Positions 11,828-24,754 are shown, counted from the stretch's first letter. The stretch is 64,000 nt of DNA from Episyrphus balteatus (GCF_945859705.1 NC_079136.1:55070094-55134093); one strand, 5' to 3'. Numbers and translations are program-made. Notes: generated by a model from the letters alone, not told the origin.

Positions 11828-14800
11828 TAGTCTATTTAATAGACCCGAGCTCCAGAGCAAAAATAGAACAAATTCGTTCAAGACTTTTTATTGGCGATTA
11901 TGATTCCTTGGCATACAAGAATACTCTAGCCAAAAGTGCTACTAAATCCGTTGGTGCATTTCTGAGAAAACGGCAACACTGGTCGGTTTTCAGTTTTTTT
12001 GATTTAACTCGAAAACCAAGCTTGACTTTGAAATGGTTCAAAGACACTTTTCATAGCAAATTAAATTTTCTGTCAAGTTAAGATGGTTAAAAAATTTTTA
12101 AAATTATTTTTGACTAAAATTCTAACCTAAAATCAAAGAAAAAAAAGTTAAAAAATTGACAATTTTATTTTTTTTTACTAAATCAAGGGGCATTTTGTGT
12201 ATGTAGCCGGGACGTCCAAACTTTGTACTAATGAAATAAAGTAGAGGTAAAATCCTTTGATAATATGCAATTTTTAATTTTTTTTCTCAAGAAACAACTT
12301 AAATGTACCTATTCAAAAATTAGCACTTTTTCTAAATTTTTGACTTTTTTAGTTAAAAGCAAGTTTTTAAAACTCCATAAAATCGTATTAATTGGTAACT
12401 TTTAGACTTTTAAAGTAAGCATACTTCGAGGGATTGATTTAATATAAACTAAATATGACAAACAAAAAAATTTATTTGCATCCTTATGGCCTTTTGTGCA
12501 ATTTTGTGTATGTGCATTTTTATAAATTCGGGTCGAATGGATGGACAGAGAGCCATTAGCTTTGGTCTATTGCATAGAAGAACATTTAATACCAACTCTT
12601 TTACTGTTTTCAATGGCCTGAAAAACAATTCTTGTAAAATCCGCGACCAACGAGAAGTTTCTCTTGAAAAACGAAAAAAATACTCTAATGAGTTTGAAAC
12701 AAAATAGCTCAGGCAAATTAGTAAATCAAATTGCACTTTTCGCGGGACAAATTTTTTTCATGGAACGTGTTTAGGTGAATGTCCTTATCGTAAAAGTGAA
12801 TTTTTTGGGATGATAAGATATCGTGAACAGTCGCCATCTTGGAAAAGAGGTCGGTGCCGTTTTTATTTTATAACTCCATTTTTACTCATTTAAACCAAAA
12901 ATGTCCGAGGATAGACTTATTATCAATTAAATTATCTAAAAAATGATATACAAATGAATTCCATGAGTTAGTTAAATTCAATTTTATAGTCGGTCAAAGT
13001 CCGGGTTCTTCTCTCAAGGTTAAGACAATATGACATTTTTTAAAATATCTGAAGAACTTTTGATTTGTTTGGGATTTTCTAAAAGAATGAAATATAGCAC
13101 TTTTAATTATCTATGAAATGAACCTTTTATTGTTTTTGTAACCATCACATTGTAGAAGCAACCAAACGTCGAAGTCATGATATACGATTTTTTAACTGAA
13201 CATATTTGGAATTTCAATAGTTCAAATAAACAATCAAAAATTAAACACAATAGTCTCGAAAACATAACGGCTTACACACCTCATATCTTGAGTTATACTT
13301 ATCGTAATGCTGAGATTGAGGTGTTCATGTTTAGGAAAAATGACAGGGCATCAGTTCTTATATTTAGAATTTTAAATAGTGTCACTTTAGCTTATTCACA
13401 TTAATTGGAAAATTCACTTCATTTAAAACCTCGAAAACCATATAAAGGTTAACATTAAAGATTTCAAACTTTGAATTCAATATTTAGACGAATATAGTTA
13501 AAAAACTGTTTACTTATATTTTGGTTATACCTCCACTTCAAAAATTTGCTCGGTCTAATAGAAGAAAACTTGATATTTTCTCACTTTTGACTGGTAGAAT
13601 GTGAACTTCGACGTTAGATAACTTATACATTATGTTGGTTACAGTAACGATAAAGGGCTCATTTCATAGATAATTAAAAGTGCTATAATTCATTTTTTAA
13701 GAAAATCCCAAACAAATCAAAAGTTCTTCAGCTATTTGAAAAAATGTCATATTGTCTTAACCTTGCGAGAAGAACCCGGACTTTGACCGACTATAAAATT
13801 GAATTTAACTAACTCACGGAATTCATTTGTATATCATTTTTTAGATAATTTAATTGATAATAAGTTTATCCTCGGACATTTTTGGTTTAAATGAGTAAAA
13901 ATGGAGTTATAAAATAAAAACGGCACCGACCTCTTTTCCAAGATGGCGGCTGTTCCCGATATCTTATCATCCCAAAAAATTCAATTTTACGATAAGGACA
14001 TTCACCTAAACACGTTTTATGAAAAAAATTTGTCCCGCGAAAAGTGCAATTTGATTTACTAATTTGCCTGAGCTATTTTGTTTCAAACTCATTAGAGTAT
14101 TTTTTTCGTTTTTCAAGAGAAACTTTTCGTTGGTCGCGGATTTTACAAGAATTGTTTTTCAGGCCATTGAAAACAGTAAAAAAGTTGGTATTAAATGTTC
14201 TTCTATGCAATAGACCAAAGCTAATGGCTCTCTGCCCATCCATTCGACCCGAATTTATAAAAATGCACATACACAAAATTGCACAAAAGGCCATAAGGAT
14301 GCAAATAAATTTTTTTGTTTGTCATATTTAGTTTATATTAAATCAATCCCTCGAAGTATGCTTACTTTAAAAGTCTAAAAGTTACCAATTAATACGATTT
14401 TATGGAGTTTTAAAAACTTGCTTTTAACTAAAAAAGTCAAAAATTTAGAAAAAGTGCTAATTTTTGAATAGGTACATTTAAGTTGTTTCTTGAGAAAAAA
14501 AATTAAAAATTGCATATTATCAAAGGATTTTACCTCTACTTTATTTCATTAGTACAAAGTTTGGACGTCCCGGCTACATACACAAAATGCCCCTTGATTT
14601 AGTAAAAAAAAATAAAATTGTCAATTTTTTAACTTTTTTTTCTTTGATTTTAGGTTAGAATTTTAGTCAAAAATAATTTTAAAAATTTTTTAACCATCTT
14701 AACTTGACAGAAAATTTAATTTGCTATGAAAAGTGTCTTTGAACCATTTCAAAGTCAAGCTTGGTTTTCGAGTTAAATCAAAAAAACTGAAAACCGACCA

Positions 14801-14942
14801 GTGTTGCCGTTTTCTCAGAAATGCACCAACGGATTTAGTAGCACTTTTGGCTAGAGTATTCTTGTATGCCAAGGAATCATAATCGCCAATAAAAAGTCTT
14901 GAACGAATTTGTTCCATCCAAAAAGGTCTATTCAATAGACTA
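11828..14942. mobile_element. 3.1-kb foldback element with 4-bp duplication ATAA
   Basis: Two inverted arms of about 1.3 kb (roughly 11870-13160 and 13640-14930) surround a central spacer of about 450 bases. The ends are TAGTCTATTTAATAGACC (left) and GGTCTATTCAATAGACTA (right). Each end is itself a small palindrome, and ATAA flanks both sides (11824-11827 and 14943-14946). The same 95-residue and 73-residue open frames occur once in each arm as mirror copies (12449-12736 minus with 14044-14331 plus), as expected from the repeat. No transposase motif is seen. Arms differ by scattered substitutions, so this is not a fresh assembly artefact. Confidence 0.8.
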
Positions 14943-16627
14943 ATAAGAAGTTAAAAGTTTTCATAACTGTGCACCTTATATTTAAAAAAAATTGAAATTT
15001 GTTTTTCGATGCAAAATGTAAAAAAAAATATGTTTTGAAAAATTTTAAACACTTGTGGTATAAAAAAAAATATATAGGAACGTAGAGGTGGCCAACTTTT
15101 TTAAAAATATGCACATATAAAGAATATTTTAGAATGGTAACTCACAAATGCATGAGTTCCATCGGTTTTTTTACCGACTTCCATAAAGCAGAAGATATTC
15201 AATTCGTCTGTATTTTTGTGTGTTTATTACCTCATAACTTTGGACTGAGTGAACCAATTTTGATAATTATTTTGGGTGAAATTCAATAAGTAATTGATTA
15301 CATGACTTTTTTTTAAAAAAGGTTTGAAAATGAACATTTTTATACAACCGCTGAATGTTGAAAGTTTTTTCGTAAAAATTCTTTTAATACAAAACTGGAA
15401 ACTAAACTGGAGACAAAGGCGCAAAATTTTAAACGATTAACTAAAATGCTAAGGCCGTTTTAGTAAACTGCTAAGTTAAAACTCAGTCCGCTTTTTGACT
15501 TTAGCATTTTACTTAATCATTTAAAATTTTGGGCCAAAGTGTTTAAGGTCTGATGCGAAACATTGTAACATGTACATTCAACATAAAAGCTAACATTATG
15601 ATCCACTCTTGTCTCTACGTTACCTTTACATAACACCTACTGAAATACCTAAGTTCTATTGTTACTTCTTCTAACAGATACAAATAAGCTCTTCTTAAAA
15701 TAAGAACTTTTTGAGGTTACAATCAAATAGTTATTTAAGTCCAACAATAATTTCCAAACATTGTATTTAAATGACTCGTATATCTTTCTTGGATGTGCAT
15801 TGAATTTAATTTTAATGATTACTTTATTGTGCATCTATAAAACAATTACAACTCAATTTGAATCTACTTTTAATGAATGAACACAAATTAACCGATGTAT
15901 TGTATTTTAAGAAGTGAATCTGGACATGTTACTTTAGTTAGTTGCAGTATTTCAAGCTCTTCAGTTCTTATCATGGATAAAATAATTCTGAACATTAATT
16001 TCAATTTAAACTTCTATTTCTGTCGGTGCTCGAAAATGTGGAAAAGATGTTAAACAATCGTTGTATAAAGTTAATCGAACTCCTTTCAACATTTCGATTT
16101 TTGATTTTATATAAGATAAAAAAAACTTAAGTGAAAATGTTTAATTTGTCTGACTGCTCTCATCAAAGTCCTAACTCTCTAAGTTCTCTATTTTCTGAAT
16201 TTTTCTTAAAGAAAACATATGAAAAACACCAAAAATGTAAATTCCAGCGAATAACTTGATGAAAAAATCATGTCTAAAAATGACTATTCATAAAAGTTCA
16301 TTTTTTAAAATGCGTTTAAGGTCAAGAAACAATTATTAAAAAACATGGCGCTACTCTACCTAAATTTTTCATTGATGTCTGCCATGGAAAACCCAACTTT
16401 TCATAGGTATCTAGTATACAATATGGCATACCTCAAAAATAATCTTCAAACAAAACACTTCGTTCAAGGTGCTAGATACAGACAAATCGCATTGACCAAT
16501 GGCAGCTCAGCTCCGTACACTTGTTGTTTTCAATAATCATTAGGAACCTGTTCAATGAAAAATCTACCTGTTCAAAGGTATGAAAAATCCATTCTGAAGA
16601 AGGTAAAAACACACTTTCAAAAACGAG
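14943..16627. other. region upstream of the zen-like gene
   Basis: There is no coding feature. At about 15417-15538 lies a 120-base imperfect hairpin with arms around AAAATTTTAAACGATTAACTAAAATGCTAA. The remainder, roughly 15550-16627, is AT-rich unique-looking DNA without obvious transposon ends, and is where cis-regulatory elements for the adjacent homeobox gene would be expected. I do not recognise specific binding-site clusters. The 63-codon frame at 16345-16536 is not supported. Confidence 0.45.
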
Positions 16628-16663
16628 TATAAATACTTTCGCAATATCTTTTCGAATCACAGT
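16628..16663 (+). promoter_or_regulatory. TATA box and initiator of the zen-like gene
   Basis: TATAAATA at 16628-16635 is followed 31 bases later by TCACAGT (16657-16663), which resembles a fly initiator with the start A near 16659. This spacing is normal for a focused fly promoter. It predicts a 5' untranslated leader of about 120 nucleotides before the ATG at 16780. Confidence 0.65.
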
Positions 16664-16779
16664 CCTCCGACTATCTTTCTAAGGATAACAGCTCATTTCA
16701 TATAGAAAAGAATCATTTTACAGTTTCATATTTTCAAAAATAATTTCAATTTTTTCAAAAAATACTAAACTATATTACC

Positions 16780-17872
16780 ATGATGTCATTCAAGCAAGAA
16801 TTTTTAAACTACCCAAGATCATCACCACCACCATACTCGGCTCATTTCGAAATGGTAAGTTTACATCTCAAAATTTAAAGCAAAAACACACTTACCTTAA
16901 AAATTTATTGAATTTTGTACTAAATTTCCATTTTATTTTTGATATTTTTAGATGAATTGCAATTTTGAACCAACAACTGTGATTGTGAAGAAATCCGAGT
17001 CACCCTCACCGACTAAGGAAAAGTGCAAGCGAGCAAGAACTGCATTCAGCAGCAATCAATTGATTCAGCTCGAGAGGGAATTCCATACCAACAAGTACCT
17101 GTGTCGTCCACGAAGAATCGAGATTTCTCAACGTCTTGAACTCTCCGAAAGACAAGTGAAAATTTGGTTCCAAAATCGTCGCATGAAGAGCAAGAAAGAT
17201 GCTGCTCGAGGCATCACCGATTACATCAAGTTCCGACCAAGTTCGGATTCTGGATCAAGTCGTGGAAATTCAGCACCAGTTTCACCACAGCATCAGAACT
17301 TTGGAAGTCCAAATATTAAGATCGAAGCTCAGAGTGATGATAAGAGTCATGATGGAATTGTACAAAGACTTTTGCAGTACAGTCCACAGCGTGAACTTTC
17401 AACTCATCAAGTTGTAACCCCAGTACAAGTTCAACACCAGGCACAACATCAACAACAACCTATGCAGACTACCAACTATCAAACAGTCAACGTAAATGAT
17501 AACATGGAAGTTCCACGATACATTAATCCTTATCAAATGCATAGCAACTATCCATCAGCACCTGTATCCCATCAGCATCAAAGCAACCATATAAATGCTG
17601 GAAATAACTTTGTCTCCCAGAATTATGCCACCCCAACCTCTAACGATTTTCCTTCAAGCGATAGATTGAACAATGTCTTCGATCAATTTATTCCAAATTT
17701 CTTAGACTTTGCAATGGGCAGTGATTTGACTTATGAACCTGCGCAGGCGTACGATAACAACAATAGCTGCGATCTTTCACCAAATTCAGCAAGTGACGAA
17801 AGCTGGGCTTCGAGTTTTTCCGCACTACCATCTGATATTGACTTAACAGCTCACCGATTGTTAGAATTGTAA
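16780..17872 (+). CDS. zen: zerknuellt/Hox3-class homeodomain protein
   Basis: Two coding exons, 16780-16854 and 16952-17872, are joined by a 97-nt GT-AG intron in phase 0 and give 331 residues. The homeodomain begins at about residue 46 (KRARTAFSSNQLIQLEREFH) and contains NKYLCRPRRIEISQRLELSE and RQVKIWFQNRRMKSKK, with Gln at homeodomain position 50. Text such as LCRPRRIEI is typical of Hox3/zen proteins rather than of Antp, Dfd or Scr. The N-terminus is short and Pro/Ser-rich. The C-terminus is rich in Gln, His, Asn and Ser with no second domain. In flies zen specifies dorsal extra-embryonic tissue as a nuclear transcription factor. The start is the first ATG after the predicted initiator, and a second Met follows immediately. 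AATAAA lies 36 bases past the stop. No other Hox gene is seen within the window. Confidence 0.9.
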
Positions 17873-17907
17873 AACTTTAGTAAAATATTATTTTTGTTGA
17901 TATTGTA

Positions 17908-17913
17908 AATAAA
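17908..17913 (+). terminator. poly(A) signal of the zen-like gene
   Basis: AATAAA lies 36 bases downstream of the stop codon at 17872, which implies a very short 3' untranslated region. Confidence 0.65.
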
Positions 17914-19081
17914 ATAAGTTTTAAAAAATAATTATATTGAAGTTGAACTTTTATTTTTTTTTTTCTCAAATACCTGGCAAGATTGCTCACCTTCACTTTT
18001 TCTAACCAAATCCCTTTTCTAAGAATTGTTTTAAGAGTACTGATCTTTCTTTTCCGCACAGGAAGAACATTTTGATACCAGAAAAAATCATTTATGGCGC
18101 CACACAGTGGGATGTTTTACTTAAAAAATCGGTATACAAAAGAAATATTCTTTGATATTACGTTGTTTTTTTTTTATAAATAGTCCTAAGCTTAGAAAAA
18201 GTTTGGATCATTTAAGTTTTGTCCAGCATTTCTCAGTTCTATAAGGTCAGATTTTAGTGAACAATTGTTATATGTATATGTAAATCTTAGTTATAAATTA
18301 CTAACAATCTAATGATTTGCAAAATAATTTTTAATAAAGTTTTCGAACTGAATTCGTCACCGAATTTGTCTAACTCTATTCCACTGTAGGTCATATCAAA
18401 ACGCTCACAAAAATATATTTTTGCTACTCATCTTCCAAAATCTACAATTGCAGGTAGTTAAATCTATTGAGCATGAGTCATATACAAGCTTGTCGGTGCT
18501 GATGCTGGTTCTGATATTATTTTCAATATTTTTAATAAAGTTTCTTTACTATACAAAAGTACACAGTAGGAAGTAACCTAAGAGTAGGTACAAATATAAG
18601 TGCAAGATACGTTTTTGATAACGACAAAGATGTAAACAACTACCAGTACAATAACAGATAAGTCTAACAGAGTAATTTTTAACTTAAGAAAAGAAACTGC
18701 GAATTTTATTTATTAGGCGTTGTTTTCCACAAGACCTGATATCAACGTTTAAGCCTAGTACGCCAAGATGGTAGGTCTTAAATGTTTGCTGTGTTGACGA
18801 TTTTTTCACTTTTAATCTTTTTATTTCTTGTTTAAAATTTTATTATCTGATATTTGTTTCTTGATTTTAAATTGGAATTTGATTGAATATTTTTGGAGAA
18901 GTCATCATAATTCACAACTAGATGATTTGAGAAAATTATTTTTGAAAAAATCTAACGAAGAAGTAAGGAACGCCTAATTTTATGATCGAATTCGGTTCAT
19001 GGATCTAGTTACAAAAAAAAACTTAAGAAACTTAATCGCCCTAGCCAAATAGCTATAACTCCAGCGGTTTCCATTCAATAA
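17914..19081. other. AT-rich intergenic DNA downstream of zen
   Basis: I see no gene, RNA or clear repeat boundary in this stretch. It is AT-rich and appears single-copy within the window. Confidence 0.4.
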
Positions 19082-19089
19082 CCTTCAAT

Positions 19090-20031
19090 CAGGGGCGTAC
19101 ACTCCCTTAGGGCAAGCGGGGCGTTGCCCCGGGGCCCACGACCGACCCCAGAGCCCCCACTGGAGACAATGCAGAGAAGAAAACTGTTAGCATAAATTGA
19201 GTTACGAAGTAACCAGGGAGACAAATTATGTCATTCAGTGTAATGTATAATGCATTGGTAGCCACACAATATATGTATATTGATTTTAAAAAAAGTTTAC
19301 CCCAGGGGCCCCAAAAAAATAAACTGCTTATTTAAAAGAAAAATTATAATTTTATCTTAGGGCCCCAAAAAATATTACTTGAAAAATCTTTGCCACCACA
19401 AATAATACAAAAATATTATTTGAGGATCCTCAAAAGTGGTTCAAAACAATCAAATGGAAAATTAAATATAAATTCAGGGGCCCCAACATAAATACATCAG
19501 GGCCTAAAATAAAAACATTACGTTATTGGTGGCATTCCGAATATTACTTCAGAACAAAGGCCCCAATACCTATTAATTCTTGGCTCCAAAAAAATTATAT
19601 TATATTTAAGGGACCTCTAAGCACTTAATTTTGAGGCTCTAAAAATAATTTTTCAGAGGCCCCAAAATAAAAAAAAAATATGTGCGATGATGGAAAATAA
19701 AATAAATGTATTTATTACTGCAGAACAGAGGCCCCAAGAACTATCAATTCTTAGCTAAAAAATTTTTATTTTAGGGGTCTCTAAATATTTAATTTTGGGG
19801 CCCCTAGTACAAGTGCTTACTACTTTTATGAGAGACATTTTAAGTAAGTATAGCAAAGTACATTACGAACATATTAAAACATTAAAATAAACCTAAAAAT
19901 AAATAAGCCATACAAAAAAAAACGTTAGCGTATACGTAATTTTTTTTTGTAACTAAGGGGCCCCCAAATATCAAAGGGGCCCCAAAATTTAGTCTTAACC
20001 CAGGGCCCCGGCGACTCAACGTACGCCACTG
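19090..20031. mobile_element. hAT-type non-autonomous element with GGGGCCCC subrepeats
   Basis: Ends CAGGGGCGTAC (19090) and GTACGCCACTG (ending 20031) are inverted, and the 8-bp duplication CCTTCAAT flanks both sides exactly (19082-19089 and 20032-20039). CAGxGGCGTA ends with 8-bp duplications are diagnostic of hAT elements. Inside, short blocks such as GGGGCCCCAAAAA recur many times in diverged form between 19270 and 20000. There is no transposase frame at 942 bases. Confidence 0.85.
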
Positions 20032-20039
20032 CCTTCAAT

Positions 20040-20566
20040 ATAAATTAATAGCACGGAAAGCATCATCAAAAGTATGAAAAAGATATACAAACCCCTTTTC
20101 GACTGTTGCTTTATAATATTATCCTTATCAGTTATAAAAATATATTAAAATTAGATTCCCAATGTAAAAGCTTTCAACACTTTTTGTGGAAATATTTTGA
20201 AAGATTTAACATTCTTAAAATTCATTTATGACTGATGAGTGATGAGTCTATTCAAGAAAGAATGTTGTAGTCTACTTCTGATGACTATAGATATTTCTAT
20301 TACATAAACAAGAATATCTTATAGAGTAGGTATTTGACTCTTGATCAAGATTTCGTTCAAGTTTTAAAAGAATATTTTTAACAAACCTTACATTGGTTAC
20401 TTGTACTTATTTAATTTTTATTTAATTTGTTCATTCAAGTTATTATTATTACAATTTTTTACTATTGGAAATTTAATATTTAAATGTTAATGATTAAACA
20501 AAATTAATAAATATTTTATATTAAAAAAAAAAAAAAATAACTAAATATTAATTCTGAATTTTTGTA
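20040..20566. other. AT-rich 3' flank of the small membrane-protein gene
   Basis: This stretch contains no frame or recognisable repeat boundary. It ends in poly-A-rich DNA just below the stop codon at 20567-20569 and probably includes the 3' untranslated region of that minus-strand gene. TTTATT (AATAAA on the minus strand) occurs near 20418. Confidence 0.4.
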
Positions 20567-23500
20567 TTAACATAGTGGTTTGCCTTCCATCATTGCTTTC
20601 GCACAGAAATGTGGAAATTGAATACCTTGCAGCAGAATATCGGTGACACCCTGTAAGAAAAAATAAATAAATATTAGTTTTGTTTTTGGTTTTTAAATAC
20701 ATAATTCAATTAAAATTAAAGAAAAACAAAAATCATTGTCTTTTTTTTTTTTTGTTTATTTTTATATTCAGTTGGTAGTTATATATTTTTTTTTAGAAAA
20801 ATTTTATAAAAAAAAATTAAATAGGGCCTTGTCCTTCAGTAACATCAGTCCGCCACTAAATTGCATGTGACAATACTCTTTAAAAATTTAAAGTTGTTGT
20901 TGTAGTAAATAGATTGAGCATACATAAATGCAACTGTATGTATTTATTTAAATTCTATTTAAATGAATCACATGATTTTTTTAACTTTCTTATCCAAATA
21001 GTAACACCATCAACTAATCAGCTCAAATGTAAACATTAATTTCGGTTAAAAATGATAAAGATAACAAACTTTTCAATAGAAGTACAAAAAAATTCCCCTC
21101 TAATCAGTTTTTTCATGTAAACATATTTAATGATTCATTAAAACTTAAAAACAAACATAATACAAAAAGAGAGTCAAACGTTTTTGTTTAACATTGAATA
21201 GCGAAATTGAGGAGATTGTTAAACTTAATTTTTAATAGAATTTGGTTCACTTGATAAGTAAAACAAACAAATCTTAATCGATGAACAATTAATAGTAAAT
21301 TTATCTAGAATTCTTGAAATATTTATTCACTTAACAACTAAGGTATATTTAATTAAAAATGTTTTAAGTCTTAGAAGCTCTTTATGTATCGTTTGCTAGA
21401 CATATAAAAATAGTTGTCTTTAAATAAAAAAAAAAACGACTTTTATTTACACTTTTGTTTTTATTCGAGTTTTATTACCTTTTTTAGGGCTCTTTCACAA
21501 ATTTAAATAAGGAAGTTTTTCAAAAAATTTAAGAAATAAATAAAACAGTTCAAACCCGAAAAGTTGTACAACATGGGACCAAAATCATTGAGGTGAAGAA
21601 TTTCAGTTGCATGCATTTTTTTAAATAAAAAAGAACGAAGGACAATATTGTAAAAAAAACTTCATTTCCGGGAACAGATTGGAACTCCGAATAATGAATG
21701 TAGTATTATTGACTCGAAAAATTTCGAATTCCGTTTCAGTATTTAATTTCAAATTGAAAAATATTAAAATTTTACTTCTGTCATTTCATACTTTTTAAAG
21801 ACTTACCCCTCTTCCAAATATCGACATTTTATAATAATCAGAATTTTTTTTAAATCATATAAGTATTGGGTAGATAAGAATTCCAACTTTTTTTTTTGAA
21901 ACAAGTGATCTAATTTAGTTGCATACGTTATTTGAAGACCTTTTACAATCGAAGCTCATCTATTATTGTTTTGAAAACAAAAACATTATCTTCACTGTAA
22001 TTATTTTAAATGATCTCTTAATTATTCTCTATGAATCATATTATTTTGTATTAGAAAGAACTTTAAATATTTCGGCATCACAATAAAAGAATTTTAAAGG
22101 CATCTTGGAGTTCAAGTTTGATAACAACTGATTAGACTAGGAATTGTTTTAGGAATATTTTTGGTCTTTTAAAAGATAAGACTTGAAGCGCATCATGATT
22201 TCAACAAAAAAATACAATTTAGTCTATTAAAGTTGAATTATTTCTTCTTTTGTAACTCTTTTAAAATTAAATCATTAAATAAATCCAATTTTTTGTAACA
22301 AAGCTAATAAATAAAAAAAATGTATTTCTATATAAAAATAACTAGTAGGTATGTTTATTAAACTGTATCAAAGCAGCTACACTGGCAATAGCAGTTCTTA
22401 GGATATACAAGGTGGTGAGATTTAACTAGATCTCAAGGAAAGAGGAAAGCCAACAGCCAAAAACAACCATGAAGAAACTCAAACATTGAACCTCTACTCA
22501 ACGACTCTGCAAACAAACAGAAATCATTCCATTTGACAAGAAGTATTTTATACTACCATCTAAAAAGGATCTCCAACCACCTTAAATAACTGGTATGAAG
22601 AATGACCACTCAAGCAAAGGTATTCCGAGACAAGTTACTAGTGCGTAAATGAAAAGAACCAGGTCAATCGACCTGGCTTCAGGCTTTTTTTCAGACATAA
22701 ATTATAGCTATGTTTAACCTCAATCATTGTATAATTTTAGGCGCTCTTATTTTCTCAAATTTTTTCTTAGTAACGAAGAACAATTCATTCGCCTTGAGCA
22801 ATATGGTATAGGTACTTACTCATAGCTTATGTTGATGACGTTGATATTATGGAAAGAAGCTAATTGCAGTGGTGCGTTTGTTTCTATTCAAAGTGGGTTT
22901 GTCTGTTAACGAAATGATGTCATCGAGAAGACATCACCATAACCGTCCACGAATATCAGTTTTTATTGAAGCTTAAATATTTGTGTTTTGCACATAGCAT
23001 ATACAACTATCTATCAGCAGATATTTGGTTTTGGATAGAACAGCGTAAGATTAAGTTTATTTAAATATACATAAGTGAATTTTTATATTCAAAAAAGTAT
23101 TTACATCTCAATTTTTTTTGTTATTGAATATTTGAGCTGTTTCTTGTGAATAAAAACATAATGAATTTGCAAATTGAAAAAAAAAAAAAATAAAAAGTAA
23201 AATGGAAAATATTAGTTAATACATATTTTAAATTCAAAAAAAATTTAAAAAAAAAATCAAAAAAAAATATCTACGAAGCTTATGAAGGCAGTAGAAGCTT
23301 AAGTATTCTAATTGAAGAAATTCATTATCAGTAAAAATAGTTGCGTAGATATTTTCACATTTATCTTTGGTCCCGGTCCCACAAAATTGGAATTGAAGTA
23401 ATGTATGAAAAGTTTTTATGCATTGATGTGTTAATTTATATAAGGAAGATTTATTTTGATAAAGAGAATAAAAACCTTATTATTTCCTCATCACAATACA

Positions 23501-24749
23501 AAGAGTGCAATTTTATGACTTAACCACTTACTACCCGGGACCAAAGTTATTAAAATCAATACAATTAATAGTTAAAAAAAAAGCGGACCATGTCACAGAG
23601 GAATAGGTAGATGACTTCAGAGCCAGACAACGGTCGGCTCAGAAGTTTTTTCTAAATCGCCAGCTTAACTGAAGCCACTTCTGCGATAATATGAGACAAT
23701 TTTCAACTATGTCTAACTATTGGTATAAGAACCAGGCACTATCTGATTGTAAGGAGCTAGCTAGCACAGGGCACTAAATTGACAGCACCAGTGATTACTT
23801 AGAGCGTAGAAATCAGTTGATACCGGCATTAGCGCTATGACTCTGTGATAAAATTGGCAGTCGGAGTTTTCAATAGTCTAAAAAAAAAAGCATCAAGAAG
23901 TCTTCTTAAATTGTGTTATTCCCACTCTTCTATTCAATCTGATATCATAAAACAAAGTCTAAGATAGATTATGTATGATAAATCTGATAAATTAATCAAG
24001 GCATTGTTGTATTACCTAATAATTAAGAGTTTTTTTAGATTCTTTAAAAATCAATAAAACAAGTCACGTCTAATAATAACTTGTAAAGAAAATAAAACTA
24101 GAACCTTGATTTGACCAAAAATTTGGGACTTGAATTATTACGAAAACGTTGAACTATTAGACATCGGGTTTTAAGGGACATTAACCTGTTTGTTATTTAA
24201 TTTAATTCAAATTTGTTACAACAACAACTAAAAGTTATTGTTAATTGTTTAATTATTCATTCTAATTATTCATTTCTTCTATTTTTGTTGTTGCTATGTT
24301 TTAATTTATAACCTAAGTCAATAAATAATAATAAAAATAGCCAATTAGGAGGTTCTACTTCACTTAACAACAAAAACAAAAAATATAACAAGATATTTGT
24401 TGTTATTTCTGATTACATAATTTCACCCAGGTGGTATCTTAAAAACCCCACATAACCGTTTCATTCAAGTTCATTTAAAAAATTATTTAATAACAAAACC
24501 ACGACCTAGGTAACTACCATTTAATACAAACAAACAAACTGAAAAAAACATAAACAAAGATTTTTAACCATAACATAAAAACAGGTTTTCAAAGAATACA
24601 AATTCAAAGCAACGCCAACTTACCGATAATCCGGGAATGCACACAACCAGCACATACAAAAAGACATAACAGAAAGCCGAGAATCCAGCTACCACAAATG
24701 AGATGAAGAAGAAGATGATCAACCAAAAAATTGCCCAGATTGGATTCAT
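20567..24749 (-). CDS. 69-aa single-pass membrane protein, two exons
   Basis: Exon 1 is 24749-24624 (42 codons, MNPIWAIFWLIIFFFISFVV...) and ends at a consensus donor GTAAGT. Exon 2 is 20650-20567 (27 codons plus TAA), entered after TTTCTTACAG. The junction is phase 0 and reads PGLS then GVTDILLQGIQFPHFCAKAM, giving 69 residues. Residues 5-38 are strongly hydrophobic, so this is a membrane protein with one long or two short tightly spaced membrane segments. The C-terminal part is amphipathic. It looks like a conserved small animal protein, but I cannot name the family with certainty. An acceptor TTTACAG lies only five bases before the ATG, which implies an upstream 5' untranslated exon. The coding intron is 3973 bases long. 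Confidence 0.8.
20651..24623 (-). other. large intron of the small membrane-protein gene
   Basis: This 3973-nt GT-AG intron holds no nested coding exon that I can support. Most of it is AT-rich. Less AT-rich islands at about 22370-22690 and 23585-23880 look like remnants of old inserted elements, without recognisable domains or ends. Confidence 0.55.
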
Positions 24750-24754
24750 TTTAT

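Noticed and set aside
12449..14331. Matching 95-residue and 73-residue open frames on opposite strands
   Set aside because: They are mirror images created by the inverted arms of the 11828-14942 foldback element. Two frames overlap on opposite strands of the same DNA, and no protein motif is visible.
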